A program made the position numbers and the translations under genes. 25,879 nucleotides of DNA, taken from the NCBI GenBank assembly GCA_934754505.1, contig CAKVIE010000024.1, positions 1 to 25,879 on the forward strand, written 5' to 3'. Below, one piece after another: positions 14,685 to 22,865 of this stretch. The stretch's first letter is position 1, and every line of letters starts with the position of its first letter. The DNA comes from an uncultured Candidatus Melainabacteria bacterium (GTDB lineage: Bacteria; Cyanobacteriota; Vampirovibrionia; Gastranaerophilales; Gastranaerophilaceae). The notes under the pieces are model-generated. The model worked only from the letters and a program-made list of their open reading frames with translations, was not told the origin of the DNA and ran no database searches.

Positions 14685-15989
14685 ATGGAAAGAATTGCAC
14701 AATTTTTTAAATTTAAAGAACTCAATACCGATTTAAAAACGGAATTAATGGCAGGTGTTACGACATTTGCGACATTGGCATATATTATGGTTGTAAACCC
14801 GAACATTTTATCAGCAGCGGGAATGCCTTTCGGTGCTACGATGGCGGCAACAATTTATATGGCTTTTATCGGCTGTATGTTAATGGGTTTGTACGCAAAC
14901 AGACCTTTTGCTGTTGCTCCTTTGCTTGCGGAAAACGCTTTTCTCGTTTCGACGGTTGTTTTGCAATTCGGATACAGTTGGCAGCAGGCTTTCGGGGCGG
15001 TTGCAATAAGTGCAATTACCTTGTTTTTGCTCACTGTTTTTAATATTCGGGCATGGCTTGTTAATTCGCTTCCTGCTTGTATAAAATTTGCTTTTACGGC
15101 AGGTTTGGGGCTTTATTTGGCATTTATCGGTTTGAGCGGTGCAAAAATTGTGACGGTTTCTCAAAATTCCTCTTTAGCAATCGGAAATTTGACGGATATA
15201 AACGTTTTACTTACGATTTTGGGAGTTTTGATAATTGCGGTTTTGATGTCGAAAGGTGTTAAAGTTGCAATGTTGGCAGGGCTTGTCATTGTTACGATTT
15301 TGTCGATTTTGCTCGGGCAGACTTCTCTTCCCGAAACAATTTTTTCAACTCCGCCGAGTTTAGAGCCGATTTTGTTTAAGGCTGATATGGCAGGTGTTTT
15401 GAACATTCAATCAATTCCTGTTATTTTTGTTGTATTTGTATTGATGTTTGTAGATACAATGGGCACTATGATTGGTGTTTCGGCAAAAGCGGGATTTTTG
15501 GATAAAAACGGAAATCTTCCGAATATCAAAAGAGCAATGCTTTGTGATTCTTCCGCAACGGTTATTTCATCTTCAATGAGTGCAATAACATCGGGGGTTT
15601 ACGTCGAATCAACAACGGGTGTTATGGCCGGCGGACGTTCGGGCTTAACGGCGGTTGTGGTTGGCGTTTTGTTCTTGTTAGGATTATTCTTTTCGCCTGT
15701 ATTTTCGATTATCCCGTCATCGGCTTGTAATGCGGTTTTAATCGTTATCGGTATGTTAATGCTTGCGGTAATAAAAGAAGTCAACTTTGAAGATTTGACG
15801 GACGGATTTCCCGCTGCGGTGATAATTTTCCTTATGGCTTTTTCGGGAAACATCGGAATTGCCGTTGCTGCAGGATTTGTTCTTTATCCGATTTTGAAAT
15901 TGGCAACGGGTAAAAAAGATGCTTTAAATCTTCCGATTTGGATATTATTTGCAGCATCACTGATTTTCTTCGGTTTGTATAATTTCTAA
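14685..15989 (+). CDS. NCS2/AzgA-type purine (guanine/hypoxanthine) permease
   Basis: This 434-aa inner-membrane protein has about 12-14 helices. It opens FKELNTDLKTELMAGVTTFA followed by TLAYIMVVNPNIL, the classic AzgA-branch start. Also present are LLAENAF in the first substrate motif, FVDTMGTMIGVSAKAGFLD, NLPNIKRAMLCDSSAT and TTGVMAGGRSGLTAVVVG. These define nucleobase:cation symporters taking up guanine, hypoxanthine or adenine, distinct from the UraA/XanQ branch. The length is normal. It is divergent from the 5'-nucleotidase gene, which supports a purine salvage pair. The 3' end lies 3 bp from the convergent lipoprotein gene with no visible terminator. Confidence 0.93.
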   Translation: MERIAQFFKFKELNTDLKTELMAGVTTFATLAYIMVVNPNILSAAGMPFGATMAATIYMAFIGCMLMGLYANRPFAVAPLLAENAFLVSTVVLQFGYSWQQAFGAVAISAITLFLLTVFNIRAWLVNSLPACIKFAFTAGLGLYLAFIGLSGAKIVTVSQNSSLAIGNLTDINVLLTILGVLIIAVLMSKGVKVAMLAGLVIVTILSILLGQTSLPETIFSTPPSLEPILFKADMAGVLNIQSIPVIFVVFVLMFVDTMGTMIGVSAKAGFLDKNGNLPNIKRAMLCDSSATVISSSMSAITSGVYVESTTGVMAGGRSGLTAVVVGVLFLLGLFFSPVFSIIPSSACNAVLIVIGMLMLAVIKEVNFEDLTDGFPAAVIIFLMAFSGNIGIAVAAGFVLYPILKLATGKKDALNLPIWILFAASLIFFGLYNF

Positions 15990-15992
15990 TCG

Positions 15993-16397
15993 TTATTTAA
16001 CTCGAAAATCATATCGTGCAAGGCATTTATCAGGTCGGCGAAGTTCAAATACCTGCATAAAAAACAGTCCCGAATTATTTGGCACAAAGTAGCTTGTGTA
16101 ATACTTTTTGCTGTTGTCTATTGCAATATCTTGGGCATATTCCATAGAATAGCCGTAAGTCGGAACGGTATCGCTTTTTTTGATGATTTGGATTTTTATG
16201 GCATCATCTTTAAATCCGCTCGGTTTTATAATTGCGTAGTAAACTCTTTGTCCTCGTTGAAAATTTTGCTCAAAGTATTTTGCGTTTTGAGCGGTTAAAG
16301 GGGTTGATTTCATTAAGATAAACGGCTTTTTGCCGCAGCCTGTCAAAAACAGAGTGCAGCAAAACAGCATTATCGTGAAAAATATCTTTTTCTTCAT
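15993..16397 (-). CDS. Small lipoprotein of unknown function
   Basis: This 134-aa protein starts MKKKIFFTIMLFCCTLFLTG, with lipobox LTGC (Cys21), so it should be lipid-anchored in the envelope. The mature part is mostly beta-like (RVYYAIIKPSGF, DAIKIQIIKKS, SGLFFMQVFELRRP) with a single later Cys (CLARYDF). I do not recognise the family; it could be a single beta-sandwich. Its ATG shares one base with the stop of the TPR gene (TAATG), so the two are translationally coupled and probably act together in the envelope. Confidence 0.8.
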   Translation of the reverse strand: MKKKIFFTIMLFCCTLFLTGCGKKPFILMKSTPLTAQNAKYFEQNFQRGQRVYYAIIKPSGFKDDAIKIQIIKKSDTVPTYGYSMEYAQDIAIDNSKKYYTSYFVPNNSGLFFMQVFELRRPDKCLARYDFRVK

Positions 16398-18430
16398 TAT
16401 TTTTTAAGGTGTTTCTTTGTGATGTCGGCAATCTTTGATTTAATTGAGTTTTTGATGCCTGCATCTTGTGCTAAATTCATGAACTTTTCATAATTTTGAA
16501 CGGCTTCTGCCCATTTTTGAGCTTTTTCGTATTCAAGTCCGAGGGCATAGTATGCGTAAGCATAATTTGCATCAAGTTCAATAACTTTGCCGAAAGTCTT
16601 TATTGCATCTTCGGTTTTATTCAAATCGACGTAGCATAAGCCTGCATTGAAGTTTGCATCTGTATTTTTGCCGTTCATTGCAATTACTTTGTTGTAAAGT
16701 TCAAGTGCCTTTTCGTTTTCGGCTAATTGTTTGTAACAGTTGCCTGTTTTGATAATCAAAGATTCGTTGTTTGCATCGAGTGCTAATGCTTTTTCAAATT
16801 CGATTTTTGCGTTTTTGTAATCTTTGTTGTTGTAATATTGTTCGCCGAGTGAAATCAAGGTTGTTGCTCTGTCTTTTGCCGAAACGCTTTCGTCGGTTGA
16901 AATATTTTCTGCAACCTTGTGTGCATCTTCTGTTTTTTTGTATTTAATCAAAGCCTTTGCATAATCGGCTGTTACAGCTTTATCATCAGGGTTTATTGCG
17001 ATTGCTTTTTCATAATATTCAATGGCTTTTGAACCAGAACCGAGGTTATCATAAGATTTTGCCGCTAAAATGTAAGGTTCGATTTCCAAATCATTTGTCG
17101 AAATTGCATTTTCAAAGCTGTCGGCAGCTTTTCTGTAATTCTTTTCCGAAATATACTGCTTACCTTGAGAAATATATGCATTATAAATATATTCTTTAAG
17201 TTTGCTGTCGGGTTGTTCGGTATTCAGCTCCGTATAAAGGCTGATTGCATCTTTGAATTTGCTTTGTGCGTGAAGAACGAGAGCCTTGTTGTATCTTAAA
17301 TCTCTGTCTTTCGGGTTTGTTGCAAGAAGCTCATTGTAATATTTTTCAGCTGTTGCGTAATCTTTTTCGTAGTGATAGCATTTTGCAATTTCAAATTTTA
17401 TCGGATAGTTATCCGCATCTTTTTCTAAACCTTTTTTGAAAGTTTCAATAGCTGTTGTGTAATTTTTGTCTTTTTCGTATAAAACGCCAAGATTTAAGTA
17501 AACACGAACATTATCGGGGTTAACTTCCAAATATTTTTTGTATTCTTCAATAGCTTTTGCAGGATTGTCAGCTGCGACAAGTGTATCTGCATATTCAAGT
17601 CTGATTTGTGCTGAATTCGGTTCAAGCGACAATGCTTTTTCAAATTTTGTAACAGCATCTTTTGCATTACCGTTTTGGCGGAGTGCAATACCTAAATTTG
17701 CAATGGCTGAAGCATCTTTCGGATTTATTTCAATAGCTTTTTCCAAAATTTCAGCTGCTTTATCCCAATTTCCTTCTTTTATTAAAGAAAGTCCGTATTG
17801 CGCATATTCATTGAAGTTTTGCGGATTTCTCGAAAGAATTGATGCATATTGTTCATTTGCATTTTTAAAGTCGTTTAATTCAAGATATGCAGATGCCAGA
17901 TTTTTTCTTGCATCAACGTGATTGGGGTAGTTTATTAAGAAAATTTTATAATTTTCAACAGCGTTTTGGTATTCTTGAAGAATGAATTGAACATTCGCAA
18001 GATTTAAGTAATTATATTTATACTCGGGTGAAAGCTGTAAAACGTGTTTATATGCGGCATAAGCATTTTGATAATCTCTTTTTTGCTGGAGAATATTTCC
18101 TATGCTGACATAGATAAAAGCATCGTCAGGTCTTAATTTTGCAGCTTTTTTGTAAGCGGCGAGAGAATTATCCCATTCACCGATTTCCGCATAAAGACCT
18201 GCAAGTTTTGTATAATAAAGTGAGTTATCGTCTTTAAGCTCAACGGCTTTGACCATTTGTTCGATAGCACCTTTATAATTGCCTTTTTGTTCTTGTACGC
18301 AAGCGTCCGAATAGTAAGTTTGAGCAGGGTCAATGGTTTGTCTTGCCATACAGTAGCTATCGGTTGTCATCAAGCCTGCCGATAATATTATTGCTGAAAT
18401 TAATAATTTTTTAATTGTCCTGCCCTCCAT
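16397..18430 (-). CDS. Large exported TPR protein, about 17-18 TPR units
   Basis: This 677-aa protein has an N-terminal signal sequence (TIKKLLISAIILSAGLMTT, ending near SYCMA) and then TPR motifs in 34-residue steps almost to the end, for example AFIYVSIGNILQQKRDYQ and NVRVYLNLGVLYEKDKNY. The last residues DITKKHLKK are basic. Such arrays scaffold protein complexes; here most likely in the periplasm. The ATG has no SD upstream, but TATAAT (18439-18444) ends 8 nt before it, so the mRNA may be leaderless. GGAGG actually lies inside the first codons (ATGGAGGGC), so a later non-ATG start cannot be fully excluded. It is coupled to the downstream lipoprotein gene. Confidence 0.9.
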   Translation of the reverse strand: MEGRTIKKLLISAIILSAGLMTTDSYCMARQTIDPAQTYYSDACVQEQKGNYKGAIEQMVKAVELKDDNSLYYTKLAGLYAEIGEWDNSLAAYKKAAKLRPDDAFIYVSIGNILQQKRDYQNAYAAYKHVLQLSPEYKYNYLNLANVQFILQEYQNAVENYKIFLINYPNHVDARKNLASAYLELNDFKNANEQYASILSRNPQNFNEYAQYGLSLIKEGNWDKAAEILEKAIEINPKDASAIANLGIALRQNGNAKDAVTKFEKALSLEPNSAQIRLEYADTLVAADNPAKAIEEYKKYLEVNPDNVRVYLNLGVLYEKDKNYTTAIETFKKGLEKDADNYPIKFEIAKCYHYEKDYATAEKYYNELLATNPKDRDLRYNKALVLHAQSKFKDAISLYTELNTEQPDSKLKEYIYNAYISQGKQYISEKNYRKAADSFENAISTNDLEIEPYILAAKSYDNLGSGSKAIEYYEKAIAINPDDKAVTADYAKALIKYKKTEDAHKVAENISTDESVSAKDRATTLISLGEQYYNNKDYKNAKIEFEKALALDANNESLIIKTGNCYKQLAENEKALELYNKVIAMNGKNTDANFNAGLCYVDLNKTEDAIKTFGKVIELDANYAYAYYALGLEYEKAQKWAEAVQNYEKFMNLAQDAGIKNSIKSKIADITKKHLKK

Positions 18431-18438
18431 ATTATTTC

Positions 18439-18444
18439 ATTATA
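18439..18444 (-). promoter_or_regulatory. -10 box of the large TPR gene, leaderless layout
   Basis: A perfect TATAAT on the minus strand, 8 nt before ATG 18430, with a -35-like TTTGCG 16 nt farther upstream (18461-18466). This gives the TPR and lipoprotein genes a promoter separate from the YihY gene behind them. Confidence 0.6.
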
Positions 18445-18494
18445 AAGGTACAAAATTTTCCGCAAAAATGCAACAATGTTAAAAAACTACAAAA

Positions 18495-19361
18495 TCAGTT
18501 TTTATCTTCCGAATGTTTGTTCATAAGTGTTTGGTAGGCACGGTAGTTAAATTCTCCGCCAAGCAAAATAATCATTGATGTGTAATAAAGCCAAACCATC
18601 ATTATGACAAAAGCCCCGATTGTTCCGAAAACTCTGTTATAGGTGTTGAGGTTATCAAGGTAAAGTGAAAATGACCACGAGCCTAATAACCAAAATACGC
18701 AGAAGAACAACGAGCCGACCATTGCGGCTTTACGTTTAATAAATAACGGACCTTTTATGTCGGGCAAAATATAATAGCTGAAATAACTTGTCAAAAATAA
18801 AACGGCAAAGGACAACGGCCATCTTAAAACCATTATCAAAACGTATGTTACTTGCGAAATGTTAAATATATCAAGTGCAAGGCTCATAAGAATTTTTCCG
18901 AGGACAATCATATTAACAGTCAAAAACAGCACGAAAACGTTCAAAAATACCATTAAGACCGATAAAATTCTTGTATAAATGAAAGGTCTTGTTTCATCTG
19001 TCATAAAGGCTCTGTTTAAGCCTTTCATAACTGCTGCAACGGCATTTGACGAAAGTGCAATGGTGACGATAAAACAGATGACCGCCATAATTCCGCCTTG
19101 TTTAAAGATTACGACTTGGTGCAAGGCATTTTTCATCAAATTTGCAACATCACTCGGAGCAACTTGTGCAAGTGCAACGATAATGTGGTTTCCCATCGAA
19201 CTTTTACCAAACCATGAAAAAATAGACATTAAAAACAATAAAAACGGGAAAAATCCCAAAATGAACATAAATGCCATTTCTGCCGCCATTCCCGGGAAAT
19301 CGGCTTTTATCATTTTGTTGATAATGCTTTCTATATATTTTATGACGGGGTGATTTAGCAC
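18495..19361 (-). CDS. YihY/BrkB family inner-membrane protein
   Basis: This 288-aa protein has about six hydrophobic segments. Family hallmarks are AAEMAFMFILGFFPFLLFLM near residue 26, SSNAVAAVMKGLNRAF near 100 and the C-terminal YNRVFGTIGAFVIMMVWLYY, then ILLGGEFNYR. The family was once called ribonuclease BN, but that activity belongs to RNase Z, and its true role is not established. The start is GTG with GAGGA 8 nt upstream, overlapping the stop of the DHH gene by 7 bp, so the genes are coupled. A short hydrophilic tail HSEDKN follows the last helix. Confidence 0.92.
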   Translation of the reverse strand: MLNHPVIKYIESIINKMIKADFPGMAAEMAFMFILGFFPFLLFLMSIFSWFGKSSMGNHIIVALAQVAPSDVANLMKNALHQVVIFKQGGIMAVICFIVTIALSSNAVAAVMKGLNRAFMTDETRPFIYTRILSVLMVFLNVFVLFLTVNMIVLGKILMSLALDIFNISQVTYVLIMVLRWPLSFAVLFLTSYFSYYILPDIKGPLFIKRKAAMVGSLFFCVFWLLGSWSFSLYLDNLNTYNRVFGTIGAFVIMMVWLYYTSMIILLGGEFNYRAYQTLMNKHSEDKN

Positions 19362-20335
19362 AATCCGTATTCCTCGTTGATTATATCAAGAATTTTGTTT
19401 AATGCCACATTGTAAGGTTTTTTAATAGTGCAGCCTGCGGCAAAAGTATGTCCGCCGCCGTTGAAAGCCGCTGCAATTTTGCTGACATCAGAAGTTTTGC
19501 TTCTCAAGCTGATTTTAGAACAGCCGTCGTCGGTTTCTTTGATTACAAAAGCTATATCAACCGAATTAACCTGTCTTAAAACTTCCACAATGCCGTCAGT
19601 ATGCTCGTTGAGAGCTTTGTTCGTTTTCATATCTTCAAGCGTAATTATTGTGTATGCGAGTTTTCCGTTGCAGAGAAAACACGATTTGGAAACGGCGTGT
19701 GCATTCAATTTTACCATCTCGAGCGGTTTACTTTCGTAACAGCAGCGGTAAATTAAGCAGGGATTTATCCCGTATTCCATAAGGTCCGCTACGGCTCTAA
19801 AGGTTTCTGCCGTTGTGTTCTCAAACTTAAATCCGCCTGTATCGGTCAAAATTGCCGTATAAAGGCAGTTTGCAATATCTTTATCAAAGGAAAGTCCTGC
19901 ATTTTTCGCAAAATTATAAAGAACTTCTCCTGCAGAGCTTAAATCTCCGAAAACATAGTTATATTTGGCGAAATAAGGATTTGTTTTGTGGTGGTCAAAG
20001 TTTATTGTCGTTTCTGCTTTGTCAAAAGCCTTTATCGCCGAAGTAAGACGGTCTTTTGCCGCACAATCAACCGTTATCACAGTGTCAAAATCTTCTTTGT
20101 TTTCAACTTCTTCGTAAGTTTTATAATTCTCCGAAAGAGGAAGAAAACGGTATATTTCGGGGATTTTGGAGTTGTTTACGAGGACGGAATCTTTATTAAA
20201 ATGCTTTTTTAGCAGCAAAGCTAATGCCGAAGCCGTTCCGATACAATCCCCGTCAGGATTTATGTGCGAAAGAATTAAGATATTCTTTGCATTTCTGATT
20301 TTTTCAATAATTTCTTCAATAGTGCTGTTTTTCAT
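19355..20335 (-). CDS. nrnA: DHH/DHHA1 phosphoesterase, NrnA-like nanoRNase/pAp phosphatase
   Basis: This 326-aa cytoplasmic enzyme has the DHH-superfamily motifs HINPDGDCIGT (residues about 24-34), VDCA, NFDHHKTN, the FKFENTT segment and the DHHA1 signature GGGHTFAAGC near the C-terminus. NrnA-type proteins of this length (Bacillus NrnA, 313 aa) degrade 2-5 nt RNA and 3'-phosphoadenosine-5'-phosphate using Mn2+. All expected catalytic motifs are visible. There is no SD at ATG 20335 and the upstream is AT-rich; other in-frame starts are not better. It is the first gene of an operon with YihY and is divergent from the cation exchanger. Confidence 0.92.
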   Translation of the reverse strand: MKNSTIEEIIEKIRNAKNILILSHINPDGDCIGTASALALLLKKHFNKDSVLVNNSKIPEIYRFLPLSENYKTYEEVENKEDFDTVITVDCAAKDRLTSAIKAFDKAETTINFDHHKTNPYFAKYNYVFGDLSSAGEVLYNFAKNAGLSFDKDIANCLYTAILTDTGGFKFENTTAETFRAVADLMEYGINPCLIYRCCYESKPLEMVKLNAHAVSKSCFLCNGKLAYTIITLEDMKTNKALNEHTDGIVEVLRQVNSVDIAFVIKETDDGCSKISLRSKTSDVSKIAAAFNGGGHTFAAGCTIKKPYNVALNKILDIINEEYGLC

Positions 20336-20374
20336 TTGAAAACCGTTTTATTATTTTTTAATTTTCATATATTA

Positions 20375-20380
20375 TATAAT
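20375..20380 (+). promoter_or_regulatory. -10 box of the cation exchanger gene
   Basis: TATAAT at 20375-20380, 23 nt upstream of the GTG start at 20404. The -35 region is only AT-rich. The leader would be about 17 nt and carries AAAGGAAAA as SD. Confidence 0.45.
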
Positions 20381-20403
20381 AAAAATCGAAAAAAGGAAAA
20401 GTT

Positions 20404-21444
20404 GTGAACATCGGTTTAATTTTATCCATATTAATTTTATTATATCTTATTACATTTTTTTGCGAAATTTTTACAAATGCTGTCGAACATTTAGGCAAAT
20501 ACTTTAAAATTCAAGATGGTGCTTTGGGAAGCATCTTCGCCGCTGTCGGAACGGCTTTGCCAGAAACGATTTTGCCGTTAATTGCTGTGTTCGGTGCCTA
20601 TGTTTCGGGAACGGGCATGGATTTGGGCAAAGATATCGGGAAGGGGGCTGTTTTAGGCTCTCCGTTTATGTTGTCGTCATTGGCATTTTTTATGATAGCT
20701 TTGATGATTGTATTTTTGTCAATTAAAGGCAAAAGAACTTCCGATGTTCAGCTTGATGTTGCATTTTTCCGCAGAGATTTGAACTTTTTTACGGCTGCTT
20801 ATACCGTTGGAATTTTGACGGCACTTGTTGAAGCAAGATTTATCCAAATTGCGGTTGGTATATTTTTATTAATTTATTACGTTGTATATGCTGCGAGAAC
20901 TATACGAAAGCATTGCTGTGAGGGTGAATATTGCGAGGGCGAATGTGAAGAACTCAAGTTTTTGACGTTTTTCAAGGCTGATGAGAGCAAAAGATTGTTT
21001 TTGATTTTTTTACAATTTTTCATTGCAATAGCAGGGCTTGTGATATCTTCTCATTATTTTGTTGAAAATATTAAAACTTTGTCAACAAATTTAGGATTTT
21101 CAGCGATGTTGATAAGCCTGTTTTTAGCTCCTGTTGCGACGGAACTTCCCGAAACCATAAACGGACTTGTATGGAGTTATAATAATAAAGATACTTTGGC
21201 AGTGAGCAATGTTTCGGGGGCAATGGTTTTTCAATCCTGTATTCCAATGGCGATAGGAATATTTTTTACGGATTGGAAATTTTCGGTAGAAGCGGCGGCA
21301 AATGTTGCAGCGGTTTATCTTGCGGTCATAATTTTATATTTTGTAATAGCGGGTAAAAAAGATAAATTCTCCGCAAAACCTTTGTTATTGTCTATTTTGC
21401 CGTATGTTTTATATGTTGCCTTTTCGGTCATTTATACAAACTGA
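20404..21444 (+). CDS. CaCA-superfamily Na+/Ca2+-type exchanger with Cys/Glu loop
   Basis: This 346-aa inner-membrane protein has about ten helices and the two alpha repeats of the Ca2+:cation antiporter superfamily: GTALPETILPL (residues 49-59) and PVATELPETINGL (243-255), each with the ion-binding PE. Each is followed by its second element, KGAVLGSPFML and VSGAMVFQSCIP. The central cytosolic loop holds KHCCEGEYCEGECEE (Cys171, 172, 177, 181), an acidic Cys cluster that looks like a metal-binding site and is not typical of bacterial exchangers. The start is GTG with AAGGAAAA before it. The transported ion could be Ca2+ or another divalent or heavy metal. Confidence 0.88.
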   Translation: MNIGLILSILILLYLITFFCEIFTNAVEHLGKYFKIQDGALGSIFAAVGTALPETILPLIAVFGAYVSGTGMDLGKDIGKGAVLGSPFMLSSLAFFMIALMIVFLSIKGKRTSDVQLDVAFFRRDLNFFTAAYTVGILTALVEARFIQIAVGIFLLIYYVVYAARTIRKHCCEGEYCEGECEELKFLTFFKADESKRLFLIFLQFFIAIAGLVISSHYFVENIKTLSTNLGFSAMLISLFLAPVATELPETINGLVWSYNNKDTLAVSNVSGAMVFQSCIPMAIGIFFTDWKFSVEAAANVAAVYLAVIILYFVIAGKKDKFSAKPLLLSILPYVLYVAFSVIYTN

Positions 21445-21503
21445 TGACAAAAAACGATTTTTAGAATAGAATAGACATAATAGAATATATAAGGGTATGC
21501 ATT

Positions 21504-22865
21504 TTGTTTCAAAAATTTACTGAAAAAGCCGTAACAGCGGTAAAAGAAGCCCAATTATCGGCAATAGAACTCGGTCACAGAAAGATTTATCCCGAACATT
21601 TGTTGTGGGCTTTGAGCAAAAAGACAAACGAGCTTGGTGCAAAGATTTTGAAAATGAACCATGCAACACCCGATAACATAAAAGAAGTTATTGTTCATTT
21701 GCTGGCGGATAAAAAGCAGACTTCACCGTCAAAGAGTGCTATTTTCAGTGAAAGAATTAAAAAAGTTTTTCAAAGTGCATACGATGTTGCATCAAAAAAC
21801 GGCAACGGTTTTGTAAAAACCGAGCATTTATTTTATATCCTTTTGTGTAACGAAATTGCAGGTTTAGACCCGCTATTCGAAGAATTGGACGTCGATTCCG
21901 CAAAAGTTAAAGATATTATGAAAAAAATTGTCGAAAAACGTTCTAAACAACGTGAAAGACACCCCGAGGGAATGGAAGTTAAGGAAAATGATGATAAATA
22001 CAATCACATTTTGTCACTTGTAAAAGATCCTGATTCTGCATCAATCTTCAGCAGAGCGGTTGCGAAACTTACGACTTCCGAATACGAAATTTTGGGAACG
22101 GAGCAGATAATGCTTTCTATTCTCGAAGATGATAACGGATTTTTGGGTGATACTTTGACAAAAGCAGGTATTACATCGGAAAGTTTTTCGGACAAATTGA
22201 ACGGAATTACCTCAAGACTTGCAGAGTATGAGGACAAACAAATTATTTTTACCCCGAATGCTTTAACGGCATTAATTCAAGCTGCGGAAACCGCAAGAGA
22301 ATTGGGAAGTACCGCAGTTAAGCCCGAACACGTTGTTTTGGGTATTTTGAAATCCAAAAAAGGTATTGCATATAATATTTTGCAATCGTTGTCGTCAAAT
22401 ACCGATTTATCGGAACAGATTTTAAGACCTTTGGAAAAGCAGATGAACGAAACACCTGTAATTTTGAGATTTGCAAACCAAGAAGCGAGAAGAATGGGCA
22501 GAAACACGGTCGGAACGGAGCTTGTTTTGCTCGGAATAATGCTTCAAGGCTCAGGTATCGGTTATTCGGTTTTGAAAGATTTAGGCATAACCGTAACCGA
22601 TTTGAGAAAGGTTACAGAGGAGCTTTTGGGTGTAAACGAAGAATACAGCGACAAAGATATTATGTTTACTCCGAGAGCGAAATTAGCTTTGGAAATTGCT
22701 TGGAAAATAGCTAAAAAGCAGATGAAAACGAAGATTTATTCGGAACATTTGCTTGAAGCAATCGTGTCGATTCACAATTCGCTGGCGATGAAAGTTTTGA
22801 CAAGACTCGGAACTGACGAACTTGAAATAAAACAGGGTATATTAAATAAAATTCAATCGAAATGA
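21504..22865 (+). CDS. Clp_N-repeat protein without AAA+ domains
   Basis: This 453-aa protein is made only of Clp N-terminal repeats, which in ClpA/ClpC bind substrates and adaptors. Six repeats can be read from the recurring EH motif and its surroundings: IYPEHLL (near 31), VKTEHLF (107), LGTEQIM (200), VKPEHVV (275), VGTELVL (339) and IYSEHLL (414). They fall into three pairs of 64-76 residues. No Walker A, Walker B, sensor or ClpP-binding loop exists, and the end is QGILNKIQSK. A Lys/Arg/Glu-rich linker (about 140-165) joins pairs one and two. It may be an adaptor or decoy acting on a Clp unfoldase coded elsewhere. The start is TTG with AAGGG 9 nt upstream. The stop overlaps the U32 gene by 4 nt (ATGA). 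Confidence 0.88.
   Translation: MFQKFTEKAVTAVKEAQLSAIELGHRKIYPEHLLWALSKKTNELGAKILKMNHATPDNIKEVIVHLLADKKQTSPSKSAIFSERIKKVFQSAYDVASKNGNGFVKTEHLFYILLCNEIAGLDPLFEELDVDSAKVKDIMKKIVEKRSKQRERHPEGMEVKENDDKYNHILSLVKDPDSASIFSRAVAKLTTSEYEILGTEQIMLSILEDDNGFLGDTLTKAGITSESFSDKLNGITSRLAEYEDKQIIFTPNALTALIQAAETARELGSTAVKPEHVVLGILKSKKGIAYNILQSLSSNTDLSEQILRPLEKQMNETPVILRFANQEARRMGRNTVGTELVLLGIMLQGSGIGYSVLKDLGITVTDLRKVTEELLGVNEEYSDKDIMFTPRAKLALEIAWKIAKKQMKTKIYSEHLLEAIVSIHNSLAMKVLTRLGTDELEIKQGILNKIQSK

Noticed and set aside
18495..19361. Ribonuclease BN label for the YihY protein
   Set aside because: The old name was a misassignment; this is a polytopic membrane protein with no nuclease motifs.
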